From NCBI GenBank assembly GCA_050304615.1, contig JBNLDW010000002.1, positions 1 through 64,000 on the forward strand: a stretch of 64,000 nt of DNA. The letters run 5' to 3'. The DNA comes from CBFDBF01 sp050304615. GTDB taxonomy: Bacteria; Pseudomonadota; Gammaproteobacteria; Chromatiales; Chromatiaceae. The notes under the pieces are model-generated. The model did not search any database. It saw only the letters and a list, made by a program, of their open reading frames with translations, and had not been told where the DNA came from. The position numbers were made by a program, and so were the translations under genes. This document shows, one piece after another, positions 1 through 6,935 of this stretch. The first letter of the stretch is position 1. The number at the start of each line of letters is the position of its first letter.

Positions 1-64
1 TGGCAGGATGGGCCAAGCATAAGCTCATATCACTGCCCCAAGGGCGTTTCTATGCGGCATATTT

Positions 65-112
65 CAATATCGGTGCCAGCGTGATAACACAATATCAGTG
101 CCGGCGTGATAA
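65..112. repeat. 23-bp direct repeat, two copies
   Basis: Two 23-base copies with two mismatches, at 65-87 and 90-112, 25 bases apart, sharing the block GTGCC(A/G)GCGTGATAA. They lie just before the first cassette-like gene. The reading frame of that gene is open through both copies to the left edge of the window, so they may belong to the 3' end of an upstream gene. No function can be assigned. Confidence 0.5.
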
Positions 113-134
113 TCACCTGTTAGCGGTAAAAATA

Positions 135-692
135 ATGGAACTTGAATACTACACATCAAGAAAAATAGCAAAAAGAGCAAGGCGCTTGATATCTGAAATA
201 TGTATCAGCAAAACGTCTCTTGGAAAGTTTTATCAATTTACAATAGCTATCAGCAGCATCTTTGTTACCTTGACCCTGCTACAGTTAATTCCTGGCACAA
301 TTAAGGTATATAAAACATTCCCCTTTTATGTCGTGTGTCTAATAGTATTTCTATGTAGCACAATTTTTTATTTATCAGTCAGGTGGTTTGTAAACAAAAA
401 AGCAATTGAAAAATCAGGCTTACTGAATTCAAAAATTACATACTTAATTCAGCCTAATAAAATTGTGCATTACACTGATAATGGTTTAAAACTTGAATTA
501 TCAGAAAATGATATAAGGCAATTTGTAGACTATAAAGAATACTTATTCATGCTCGTAAGAGAGAATTATGCTTACTATATACCGCCAATTGCTTTTGCTA
601 ACAGCAATCAAAGAGAAGAAGCAAAAACCATGATACAGTCAATTATAAATAATCGAACCGCTAACAATGCGCCTAACAAGGACGCGCAATAA
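135..692 (+). CDS. YcxB-like membrane protein
   Basis: A protein of about 185 residues with two hydrophobic segments near residues 35-55 and 66-90, then a soluble C-terminal half. That half resembles the YcxB-like domain: a beta-rich stretch with ENDIRQFVDYKEY, then a YYIPPIAF-type strand and a terminal helix. Such proteins are small inner-membrane proteins of unknown role. The ATG at 135 was chosen because the domain begins soon after it; an upstream ATG-like start (ATA/GTG region near 81) and an open frame to base 3 mean the true start could lie outside the window. No good ribosome site is visible. The gene is AT-rich and ends inside an attC-like site, which suggests a mobile gene cassette. 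Confidence 0.6.
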   Translation: MELEYYTSRKIAKRARRLISEICISKTSLGKFYQFTIAISSIFVTLTLLQLIPGTIKVYKTFPFYVVCLIVFLCSTIFYLSVRWFVNKKAIEKSGLLNSKITYLIQPNKIVHYTDNGLKLELSENDIRQFVDYKEYLFMLVRENYAYYIPPIAFANSNQREEAKTMIQSIINNRTANNAPNKDAQ

Positions 693-721
693 ATTGCGCG
701 CCTGTTGGCTTAAGCGTTAGC
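660..721 (+). other. attC-like integron recombination site
   Basis: A 62-base imperfect palindrome at the end of the YcxB-like gene. The outer arms GCTAAC (660-665) and GTTAGC (716-721) are complementary and carry the AAC/GTT core of integron sites. The inner arms GCCTAACAAGGACGCGCAAT and ATTGCGCGCCTGTTGGC pair with two bulged bases, the kind of extrahelical base that gives attC its polarity. The stop codon of the gene lies inside the site and the next gene starts 14 bases after it, as in cassette arrays. No integrase gene is in the window. The R' box is GTTAGCT, one base off the GTTRRRY consensus. Confidence 0.5.
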
Positions 722-734
722 TTTATAAAGAATA

Positions 735-992
735 ATGAAATATTCATTCACAGTAGAGTATGTTTTGAAAAGTAAACCAACGGGTATATTCGTGAGGCAG
801 CCCCAAAAGTATGAATTAGAGCTAGGGGATTCCCCAACACTTGGTGGATACCCTATCAAAAGATCAATTACACAACCAAGAGCATTAAAGAAAGATGGAA
901 GCCCAGATTTGGATGTTTTTTGCTTCTATTTAGAAAATTGTAATGACAGAGATAAATTTATCAAAGGTGAAACTGTTGAACTTATACCATAA
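735..992 (+). CDS. Hypothetical protein, cassette-like
   Basis: An 85-residue soluble protein that I do not recognise. It has no signal peptide, membrane segment or cysteine motif; it is mixed charged and looks like a small all-beta fold (alternating strands such as YSFTVEYVL, a proline/glycine-rich middle, then VFCFYLEN). It starts 14 bases after the attC-like site and is AT-rich, so it may be the next gene of a cassette array. Downstream, within one base of its stop, come a partial and then a full copy of the 79-bp palindromic repeat, so any attC site of its own has been lost or displaced. Confidence 0.5.
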   Translation: MKYSFTVEYVLKSKPTGIFVRQPQKYELELGDSPTLGGYPIKRSITQPRALKKDGSPDLDVFCFYLENCNDRDKFIKGETVELIP

Positions 993-1002
993 GGTATTTG
1001 GG

Positions 1003-1081
1003 AGGTATTTGGGGTCAGTGTAAAAACTCTTTCTCGATAGGGATTTCTGTGCTTTGTATTTTTACACTGACCCCATTTATC
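1003..1081. repeat. 79-bp palindromic repeat, copy 1
   Basis: First of three copies that look identical over 79 bases. A perfect 16-base inverted repeat, GGGGTCAGTGTAAAAA at 1011-1026 and its complement at 1059-1074, flanks a conserved 32-base spacer. A ten-base fragment of the left end (ggtatttggg) sits just outside at 993-1002, as if one copy had inserted into or recombined with another. GGGGTCAG-type palindromes are reminiscent of REP elements moved by REP-associated tyrosine transposases; that link is from memory and no such transposase is in the window. Confidence 0.85.
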
Positions 1082-1130
1082 CTTTATCTGATGGTTCAAA
1101 GATAATTATCTGGATGGAATACCTAGATTA

Positions 1131-2342
1131 TTGCCGAGTACACGTTTAGTTTGGGAGGCGAAATTTCATGGACTAACAGGGGGAAGAGAGTCTGTCTTGG
1201 ATGTTGATATTTTCACCATCCCTACACGTGAATTTACGCTGACGCCACCAACAGGGCATTTTTTTGTAAAACCATCTGAAGATGATCTCGGGAATTGGAG
1301 GGGTCTTGTGGAAGGGCAAACTGTCCGTGTTGTAATGCCATGGAGCGGGGAGGTGAATTTAATTAAACAGGTAAATGAGGCAGGTGATTTAGTAACAACA
1401 GATTTAGTTATTTATCTTGATAATGCCCGTCTTTGTCCTGCGTCTACCGTGGGGATTACGGCCAATAATAGTGCTTTCATCAACGCGGCAAACAGTGGCG
1501 ATGTTGTCGAAGTAAAAACACTTCTAGATTCCAAGATATACGTAAATGCCAAGGGCCCAATAGGAAACACAGCATTGATGACGGCATCTAGAAATGGGCA
1601 TAAGGAGGTCGTCCAGATGCTGCTAGCTGCCAATGCCGATGTAAACCTAAAAGACGATTATGGTAGAACTGCGTTGATAATGGCGTCAGGAAATGGTCAT
1701 AAGGAGATTGTACAGATGCTACTTACTGCCAATGCTGATGCAAACCAACAAGATAATTTAAATATCACTGCATTGATGCTGGCGTCAGAACATGGATATA
1801 GGGAGATCGTGCAGACGCTGCTCGCTGCTAATGCCGATGTGAACCGACAAGATCATGTAGATGTCACCGCATTGATTCTGGCAACAGAACATGGGCATCA
1901 GGAGATAGTGCAGATGCTGCTAGCTGCCAAGGCTGATGTGAACCTTAAAGCTCGTCGCAGTCGCCATAATACAGCATTGATGGTGGTGTCAGAAAAAGGG
2001 CATCAGGAGATCGCGCAGATGTTACTCGCTGCCAATGCAGATGTGAACACAAATGATGGTCTTGGTAATGTAGCATTAATGATGGCATCAAAACGTGGGC
2101 ATAAGGAGATTGTGCAGATGCTACTTGCTGCCAAGGCGGAGGTAAATTCGCAAGATCATAACGGTAACGCAGCATTGATGCTGGCGTCAGAATATGGGCA
2201 TAAAGAGATCGTGCAGATGCTGCTTGCCGCCAATGCTGATGTGGGCCAACACGATAATCATGGTAACACTGCACTGTCGGAGGCTGAATCTAAAGGGTAC
2301 AAGGAGATCGTTGGATTGTTAAAAGATGCTGGGGCAGAGTAA
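1131..2342 (+). CDS. Ankyrin-repeat protein
   Basis: A 403-residue protein. Residues 1 to about 110 form a domain I do not recognise, with ESVLDVDIFTIP and a PPTGHFFV segment. From about residue 115 it is made of roughly eight ankyrin repeats of 33 residues with the consensus NTALMxASxxGHKEIVQMLLAANADV. No signal peptide is visible. Ankyrin stacks usually bind other proteins, and the partner cannot be read from sequence. The start used is a TTG without a convincing ribosome site. The frame is open back only to 1092, immediately after repeat copy 1, so the repeat may have removed the original start. The repeats are very alike, pointing to recent internal duplication. Confidence 0.75.
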   Translation: MPSTRLVWEAKFHGLTGGRESVLDVDIFTIPTREFTLTPPTGHFFVKPSEDDLGNWRGLVEGQTVRVVMPWSGEVNLIKQVNEAGDLVTTDLVIYLDNARLCPASTVGITANNSAFINAANSGDVVEVKTLLDSKIYVNAKGPIGNTALMTASRNGHKEVVQMLLAANADVNLKDDYGRTALIMASGNGHKEIVQMLLTANADANQQDNLNITALMLASEHGYREIVQTLLAANADVNRQDHVDVTALILATEHGHQEIVQMLLAAKADVNLKARRSRHNTALMVVSEKGHQEIAQMLLAANADVNTNDGLGNVALMMASKRGHKEIVQMLLAAKAEVNSQDHNGNAALMLASEYGHKEIVQMLLAANADVGQHDNHGNTALSEAESKGYKEIVGLLKDAGAE

Positions 2343-2375
2343 AAAGCTGTAAGAAGAACCGGATCGGAGCGCTAT

Positions 2376-2454
2376 AGGTATTTGGGGTCAGTGTAAAAAC
2401 TCTTTCTCGATAGGGATTTCTGTGCTTTGTATTTTTACACTGACCCCATTTATC
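2376..2454. repeat. 79-bp palindromic repeat, copy 2
   Basis: Second copy of the 79-base palindromic repeat, same orientation as the others and apparently identical. It lies between the stop of the ankyrin gene and the remnant of a VPLPA-CTERM gene, and its right end is the exact upstream limit of that remnant. It therefore probably arrived together with the loss of the 5' part of that gene. Confidence 0.85.
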
Positions 2455-2659
2455 ACTGATTGAGCAATCATTTCGATTTACAGCGCTTGGATCTGAAACC
2501 ACATTGACTTTTTCTAGTCTAGTGTCAGGTCCATATGGCCCTGCGATTGACAACGTTCGAGTTGATTCAGTACCTATTCCTGCTGCTGCATGGCTTTTCG
2601 GGTCAAGTTTACTTGGTATAACGAGACTGTTCCGTCGCAAAAAAGCCATAACTGCTTAA
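2455..2659 (+). pseudogene. 3' remnant of a VPLPA/PEP-CTERM sorted exported protein
   Basis: In the frame ending at the TAA 2657-2659 the sequence encodes a typical exosortase sorting tail. A beta-rich stretch with TTLTFSSLVSGPYGPAIDNV is followed by VPIPAAAWLFGSSLLG, a hydrophobic helix and the basic cluster RLFRRKK. The upstream part matches the end of a choice-of-anchor type surface domain. There is no start codon or 5' half: the frame runs straight into palindromic repeat copy 2. This is therefore the stump of a gene for a surface or secreted protein normally processed by exosortase. The function of the missing part is unknown. Confidence 0.65.
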
Positions 2660-2682
2660 TTGAACTATTTGGGTCAGTGTAA

Positions 2683-2761
2683 AGGTATTTGGGGTCAGTG
2701 TAAAAACTCTTTCTCGATAGGGATTTCTGTGCTTTGTATTTTTACACTGACCCCATTTATC
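2683..2761. repeat. 79-bp palindromic repeat, copy 3
   Basis: Third apparently identical copy, preceded at 2666-2682 by a fragment of the left arm (TATTTGGGTCAGTGTAAA, one G short). All three copies have the same orientation and lie within 1.8 kb, so they could recombine and delete the ankyrin gene or the VPLPA-CTERM remnant. Confidence 0.85.
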
Positions 2762-2806
2762 GTAAAATTTGTGGTCTGCCCCCTATTGAACACAAGATAA
2801 GTACTT

Positions 2807-3043
2807 ATGCCAAAACTAACATGTAAATGTGGCTATGTTCATAATCTTTCACCAATACCTGATGAAGGCTGGATCACTGTGCTGGATAAAGATTATGAGC
2901 AATTAATTGAGGCGGAGACCGATCCTGAAAATGATAGCTTCTATGTTGCTAACACGGGTGTGATTTATGAGTGCCCTGAGTGCAAAAGAATCATGTGGGA
3001 AAAGCCTGGTAAAAAAATATTTATTACCTATGTGCCAGAGTAA
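2807..3043 (+). CDS. Small zinc-ribbon-like protein
   Basis: A 78-residue soluble protein with a CxC pair near the start (LTCKCGYVHNLSPIP) and a CPEC motif near residue 58, together enough to bind one zinc ion as a ribbon. The central acidic part (EAETDPENDSFY) is unlike DNA-binding ribbons. Function unknown. It lies between palindromic repeat copy 3 and a weak attC-like hairpin, is AT-rich, and belongs to the same accessory patch. A second frame overlapping its end (2967-3167) looks like noise. Confidence 0.6.
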   Translation: MPKLTCKCGYVHNLSPIPDEGWITVLDKDYEQLIEAETDPENDSFYVANTGVIYECPECKRIMWEKPGKKIFITYVPE

Positions 3044-3116
3044 ACATAACAATCAGCACCAGTGGAGCGGTTTTCCGCTTCGCTCCAAACCAACCGCAAA
3101 TGCGGGCGTTGAGAAT
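3040..3116 (+). other. Possible second attC-like site
   Basis: Directly after the zinc-ribbon gene comes CATAACAA, then a hairpin with GGAGCGG and CCGCTTCGCTCC, then GCGGGCGTTGAG. The layout (TAACAA, inner stem, GCGTTG) resembles a cassette attC. The outer arms pair only through AAC/GTT, so this is much weaker than the site at 660-721 and may be an ordinary hairpin. Confidence 0.25.
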
Positions 3117-3300
3117 AATGGGACACTTTTATTCTTTGCCCTAGGCTCTAAAATCAACCACCCTTAACCCTCCTCCGACGCAGCCGAGTACCGGAACCGC
3201 AACAGGATTAGGCCCAAAGGGGCGCCACAGGGATGTGGCGCCTCCATCGCGGGCAAGGGATTGCCCGTCGATGTAGCCCCTGGGGCGGTGAGGAACGGAG

Positions 3301-3404
3301 GGAACCCGTAGGGCAAGTCGTGGAGCGCGTTTTTCTTTCGTCCCTTTCTTTTACGCGTATAAAAGAAAGGGACTTGCAGCTAATGTACAGAGGCAAGAGA
3401 AAGG
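3301..3404. repeat. Intergenic hairpin repeat, copy A
   Basis: Contains the perfect hairpin 3340-3373: a 13-bp stem (GTCCCTTTCTTTT) around the loop ACGCGTAT. The flanks GGGCAAGTCGTGGAG and GCAGCTAATGTACAGAGGCA also occur, in inverted orientation, at 47882-47993. In that copy the stem sequence differs but still pairs. A weaker relative is at 33456-33500. Confidence 0.7.
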
Positions 3405-3552
3405 CTTCGATATGGACAAGCTGCGAAAATAATTACCTAACCAACAAAAAGCCACTGGATCCCGCGATCAAGTCGCGGGATGACGATGGTGGCGCAATGC
3501 CCGTTGGTTATTGCGCCCTACGTTCTATTTTTTACTCCCCCTCCTCGCCTCC

Positions 3553-3657
3553 CCCACTAGTGGGGGAGGAAAGGGCGGGTCCCACTAGTGGGGGAGGAAA
3601 GGGCGGGTTCCACTAGTGGGTGAGGTAAGGGCGGGTTCCACTAGTGGGGAGGGAGGG
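3553..3657. repeat. 28-bp tandem array, about four units
   Basis: The palindromic core CCACTAGTGG recurs at exact 28-base spacing (CACTAG at 3555, 3583, 3611 and 3639), joined by GGGAGGAAAGGGCGGGT. The first two units are almost identical and the last is truncated. The array ends a few bases before the ilvD stop codon. It may act as a transcription end for ilvD, but there is no U-run, so that is speculation. Confidence 0.8.
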
Positions 3658-3662
3658 GAAAA

Positions 3663-5513
3663 TTACCCCTTAAGCTGAGAGATATCCCGCACCGCCCCCC
3701 GGGCCGCACTGGTAGTAGTGGCGGCATAGGCCTGCAGGGCCTTTGAGACCACCCGGTCACGCGCAACCGGCTGCCAGGCCATATCTCCTTTCGACTCCAT
3801 AGCCGCACGCCGCTGCGCCAGCTCTTCATCGCTGACCGCGATAGTAATGGAGCGGTTGGGGATATCGATCTCGATCAGATCCCCCTCCTGGATCAGGCCG
3901 ATATTGCCTCCCTCCGCCGCCTCGGGCGAACAGTGCCCAATAGACAGCCCTGAGGTACCGCCGGAAAAACGCCCATCCGTGATCAAGGCGCAGACCTTGC
4001 CCAGCCCCTTGGACTTGAGATAGGTAGTGGGATAGAGCATCTCCTGCATACCGGGCCCCCCTTTGGGACCCTCATAGCGGATCAGTACAACATCACCCGG
4101 CTTGATGGCATCACCGAGGATTCCCTCGACCGCCGCATCCTGACTCTCGAAGATACGGGCTGGCCCACTGAATTTGAGGATCGATTCATCCACCCCTGCG
4201 GTCTTTACGATACAGCCATCTTTTGCCAAATTTCCGTAGAGGACTGCAAGGCCGCCATCCTGGCTATAGGCGTTCGCCTTGTCGCGGATACATCCAGACG
4301 TGCGATCCAGGTCGAGTGACGGCCAGCGCTTGTCCTGACTGAAAGCCTCCAGCGAGGGAACACCACCGGGCCCGGCAGAGTAGCGCAGCTTCGCGGCCTC
4401 GTCCTCGCTGCGATTGATATCCCAGCGGTCGATGGCCGCACCGATGCTCTCGCTATGTACCGTGGGTAGATCCCGATGCAGCAAGCCTGCCCTCTCCAGT
4501 TCACCCAAGATACCGATCACGCCACCGGCCCGGTGTACATCCTCTAGATGGTATTGCTGGGTGGAGGGGGCAACCTTGCAGAGATTGGGCACCTGGCGCG
4601 AGAGCCGGTCGATATCGGCCATGGTGAAATCCACCTCCGCCTCCTGGGCCGCAGCCAGCAGATGCAGCACTGTGTTGGTAGAACCGCCCATGGCGATATC
4701 CAGGCTCATGGCGTTCTCGAATGCCTCGAATGTGGCAATACTGCGTGGCAGTACCGTGGCGTCGTCCTGTTCGTACCAGCGCCGCGCCAGCTCCACCACC
4801 AGACGGCCCGCCTCTAGAAACAGCTCCTTGCGGTCGGCATGGGTAGCCACCAGAGAACCATTGCCCGGCAGACTGAGGCCGAGGGCCTCGGTAAGGCAGT
4901 TCATGGAGTTGGCGGTAAACATACCGGAACAGGAGCCACAGGTGGGACAGGCAGAACGCTCAATCTGTTCCACGCTGTCGTCACTCTCGTTCGGATCGGC
5001 CGCAGAGACCATGGCATCCACCAGATCCAGGTGTACCTCCTCACCGTGAATCTTGGCCTTGCCTGATTCCATCGGCCCACCGGATACGAACACCGCCGGG
5101 ATATTGAGCCGCAGGGCGGCCATCATCATGCCCGGTGTGATCTTGTCGCAGTTAGAGATACAGACCATGGCGTCGGCGCAGTGGGCGTTGACCATATACT
5201 CCACTGAGTCGGCGATGATGTCCCGCGACGGCAGGGAGTAGAGCATGCCGTCATGCCCCATGGCGATGCCATCGTCGATGGCGATGGTGTTAAACTCCTT
5301 GGCTACACCACCCGCCTGTTCGATCTCCCGCGCCACCAACTGGCCCATATCCTTCAGGTGGACATGGCCCGGCACAAACTGGGTAAAGGAGTTAACCACG
5401 GCAATGATCGGCTTATCAAAATCTCCATCCTGCATACCGGTGGCGCGCCACAAGGCACGGGCACCCGCCATATTGCGTCCATGGGTGGTTGTACGGGAAC
5501 GATACTGTGGCAT
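3663..5513 (-). CDS. ilvD: Dihydroxy-acid dehydratase
   Basis: Dehydrates 2,3-dihydroxy-isovalerate and its isoleucine analogue to the 2-keto acids in branched-chain amino acid synthesis; cytosolic, iron-sulfur and magnesium dependent. The protein is 616 residues, the usual length. Cluster cysteines are seen in CISNCDKITPG (Cys122) and CPTCGSCSGMFTANS (Cys195), with GGSTNTVLHL in the middle and GRFSGGTSGLSIGH near the C terminus. The ATG at 5513 was chosen because MPQYRSRTTTHGRN is the standard N terminus and GGAGAG lies upstream; the longer frame only adds out-of-family residues. It is divergent from argA with 80 bases between. Confidence 0.97.
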   Translation of the reverse strand: MPQYRSRTTTHGRNMAGARALWRATGMQDGDFDKPIIAVVNSFTQFVPGHVHLKDMGQLVAREIEQAGGVAKEFNTIAIDDGIAMGHDGMLYSLPSRDIIADSVEYMVNAHCADAMVCISNCDKITPGMMMAALRLNIPAVFVSGGPMESGKAKIHGEEVHLDLVDAMVSAADPNESDDSVEQIERSACPTCGSCSGMFTANSMNCLTEALGLSLPGNGSLVATHADRKELFLEAGRLVVELARRWYEQDDATVLPRSIATFEAFENAMSLDIAMGGSTNTVLHLLAAAQEAEVDFTMADIDRLSRQVPNLCKVAPSTQQYHLEDVHRAGGVIGILGELERAGLLHRDLPTVHSESIGAAIDRWDINRSEDEAAKLRYSAGPGGVPSLEAFSQDKRWPSLDLDRTSGCIRDKANAYSQDGGLAVLYGNLAKDGCIVKTAGVDESILKFSGPARIFESQDAAVEGILGDAIKPGDVVLIRYEGPKGGPGMQEMLYPTTYLKSKGLGKVCALITDGRFSGGTSGLSIGHCSPEAAEGGNIGLIQEGDLIEIDIPNRSITIAVSDEELAQRRAAMESKGDMAWQPVARDRVVSKALQAYAATTTSAARGAVRDISQLKG

Positions 5514-5539
5514 GAATCTCTCCAAAAAAGTCTTTATCT

Positions 5540-5553
5540 TGTACCTATGTACA
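5540..5553. promoter_or_regulatory. Short palindrome in the ilvD-argA divergent promoter region
   Basis: TGTAC-CTAT-GTACA, a perfect 5-4-5 inverted repeat in the 80 bases between the divergent ilvD and argA starts. It could be an operator seen by both genes. I do not recognise the cognate regulator, and a site this short could be chance. Confidence 0.25.
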
Positions 5554-5593
5554 TGGATTAAGTTACAATATATCAGAAACAGGAAGCAACAAC

Positions 5594-6928
5594 GTGGCCA
5601 GCAAAAAAAACATTCAGCCTGATCCATTCGTCGACTGGTTTCGCAGTTCGTCACCCTATATCCATGCCCACCGCGGAGGAACCTTTGTCCTCGTTATCGG
5701 CGGTGAGGCGGTGGCTGCCCCAAATTTTGCACATCTAATCCAGGATATCGCCCTATTGCAGGGATTGGGTATCCGGGTGGTACTGGTGCATGGCGCACGG
5801 CCACAGGTAGAGGAGCGGCTGCAACAGCAGGGGGTCGAGATACGGTATGTAGATGGCCTGCGGATCACTGATGATATCGCCCTCACCTGTATCAAAGAGG
5901 CCGCTGGGGCAGTGCGAGCTGAGATTGAGGGGGCCCTCTCCATGGGGGTAGCCAACTCACCCATGGCAGGGGCCAGGATCAGGGTACTCTCTGGTAACTT
6001 TGTGACCGCCAGGCCAATCGGTGTGCGCAACGGGGTAGATTACTGCCATACCGGAGAGGTGCGGAGAGTAGACGTAGCGGCGATAAGCAGCGCACTGGAT
6101 AGTGGGGCAACCGTACTTATCCCGCCACTTGGCTACTCTGCTACTGGCGATCTATTCAACCTAAACGCCACCGATGTAGGTAGTGCTGTGGCGGCCGCTC
6201 TGAACGCTGACAAGCTGATCTATCTGAGCGAGGGTAGAGGCTTGACTAGCCCCCGTGACAAGGTCAGTGGCAGTCTCCTGCCGCCTGAGGTGGAAGCCAT
6301 ACTGCAGCGGCGCAGCAAGCTACCAGATGAACTGGTACGGCAGCTACGCAATGCGGCAGAGGCCTGTCGGAACGGTGTATCCAGGGCGCATCTTATCAGT
6401 CTTCAGCTTGATGGCGCCCTGCTGCGTGAGCTCTTCACCCGGGATGGCATCGGCACCCTGATCACCGCCGAACCATACGAGACCATTCGCAGCGCCAGCC
6501 TGGGTGATGTGGTCGGCATTCTGGAGCTACTCTCCCCGCTCGAGGAGAGAGGAATACTGGTGCGTCGTCCACGCGAGTTGCTAGAGACCGAGATCAACCA
6601 CTTTACCGTAGCCGAACGGGACGGCATGGTGATAGCCTGCGCCGCTATCTACTGCTATGCCAAAGAACAGATGGCCGAACTGGCATGCGTTGCTGTCCAC
6701 CCCGAGTATCAGCACCATGGCCTGGGAGATAAGCTGCTGACCAAGATGGAGGAGCAGGCCAGAGGGAGAGGGATGCGGCAGATATTTGTCCTTACTACCC
6801 AGACCGCACACTGGTTCCGTGAGCATGGGTTCAAGCAATCGCCATTGAAGTCGTTACCGGTACAACGGCGTCAACTATACAACTACCAACGTAACTCCAA
6901 GGTTCTATTCAAGCACCTGGAGGGATAA
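5594..6928 (+). CDS. argA: N-acetylglutamate synthase ArgA
   Basis: Acetylates glutamate from acetyl-CoA, the first step of arginine synthesis in the cytosol. At 444 residues it matches the classical two-domain enzyme. An amino-acid-kinase fold (about residues 20-290, with FVLVIGGEAV and VLVHGARPQV) serves as the arginine-sensing part; a GNAT acetyltransferase domain follows (about 295-444, with ACVAVHPEYQHHGLGDKLL as the acetyl-CoA loop). The start is GTG. ArgA enzymes of this type are normally feedback-inhibited by arginine. The next gene begins 7 bases on, so the two are probably co-transcribed. Confidence 0.95.
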   Translation: MASKKNIQPDPFVDWFRSSSPYIHAHRGGTFVLVIGGEAVAAPNFAHLIQDIALLQGLGIRVVLVHGARPQVEERLQQQGVEIRYVDGLRITDDIALTCIKEAAGAVRAEIEGALSMGVANSPMAGARIRVLSGNFVTARPIGVRNGVDYCHTGEVRRVDVAAISSALDSGATVLIPPLGYSATGDLFNLNATDVGSAVAAALNADKLIYLSEGRGLTSPRDKVSGSLLPPEVEAILQRRSKLPDELVRQLRNAAEACRNGVSRAHLISLQLDGALLRELFTRDGIGTLITAEPYETIRSASLGDVVGILELLSPLEERGILVRRPRELLETEINHFTVAERDGMVIACAAIYCYAKEQMAELACVAVHPEYQHHGLGDKLLTKMEEQARGRGMRQIFVLTTQTAHWFREHGFKQSPLKSLPVQRRQLYNYQRNSKVLFKHLEG

Positions 6929-6935
6929 AAGCGGC

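Larger units (their letters stand above)
3117..3662. other. Gene-free, repeat-rich stretch
   Basis: No credible gene. It holds the hairpin repeat described at 3301-3404, a palindromic block around 3451-3483 (ATCCCGCGAT...GTCGCGGGAT), a GCGCAAT/ATTGCGC inverted pair near 3492-3521, and the 28-bp tandem array before the end of ilvD. Long frames on both strands here follow the repeats and are not supported as genes. Confidence 0.7.

Noticed and set aside
3233..3616. 127-codon plus-strand frame
   Set aside because: It runs through the hairpin repeat, a palindromic block and the 28-bp array; composition follows the repeats and no ribosome site or domain is seen.
4414..5049. 211-codon plus-strand frame opposite ilvD
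   Set aside because: It is the complement of a well conserved ilvD sequence and shows no domain; a shadow frame.
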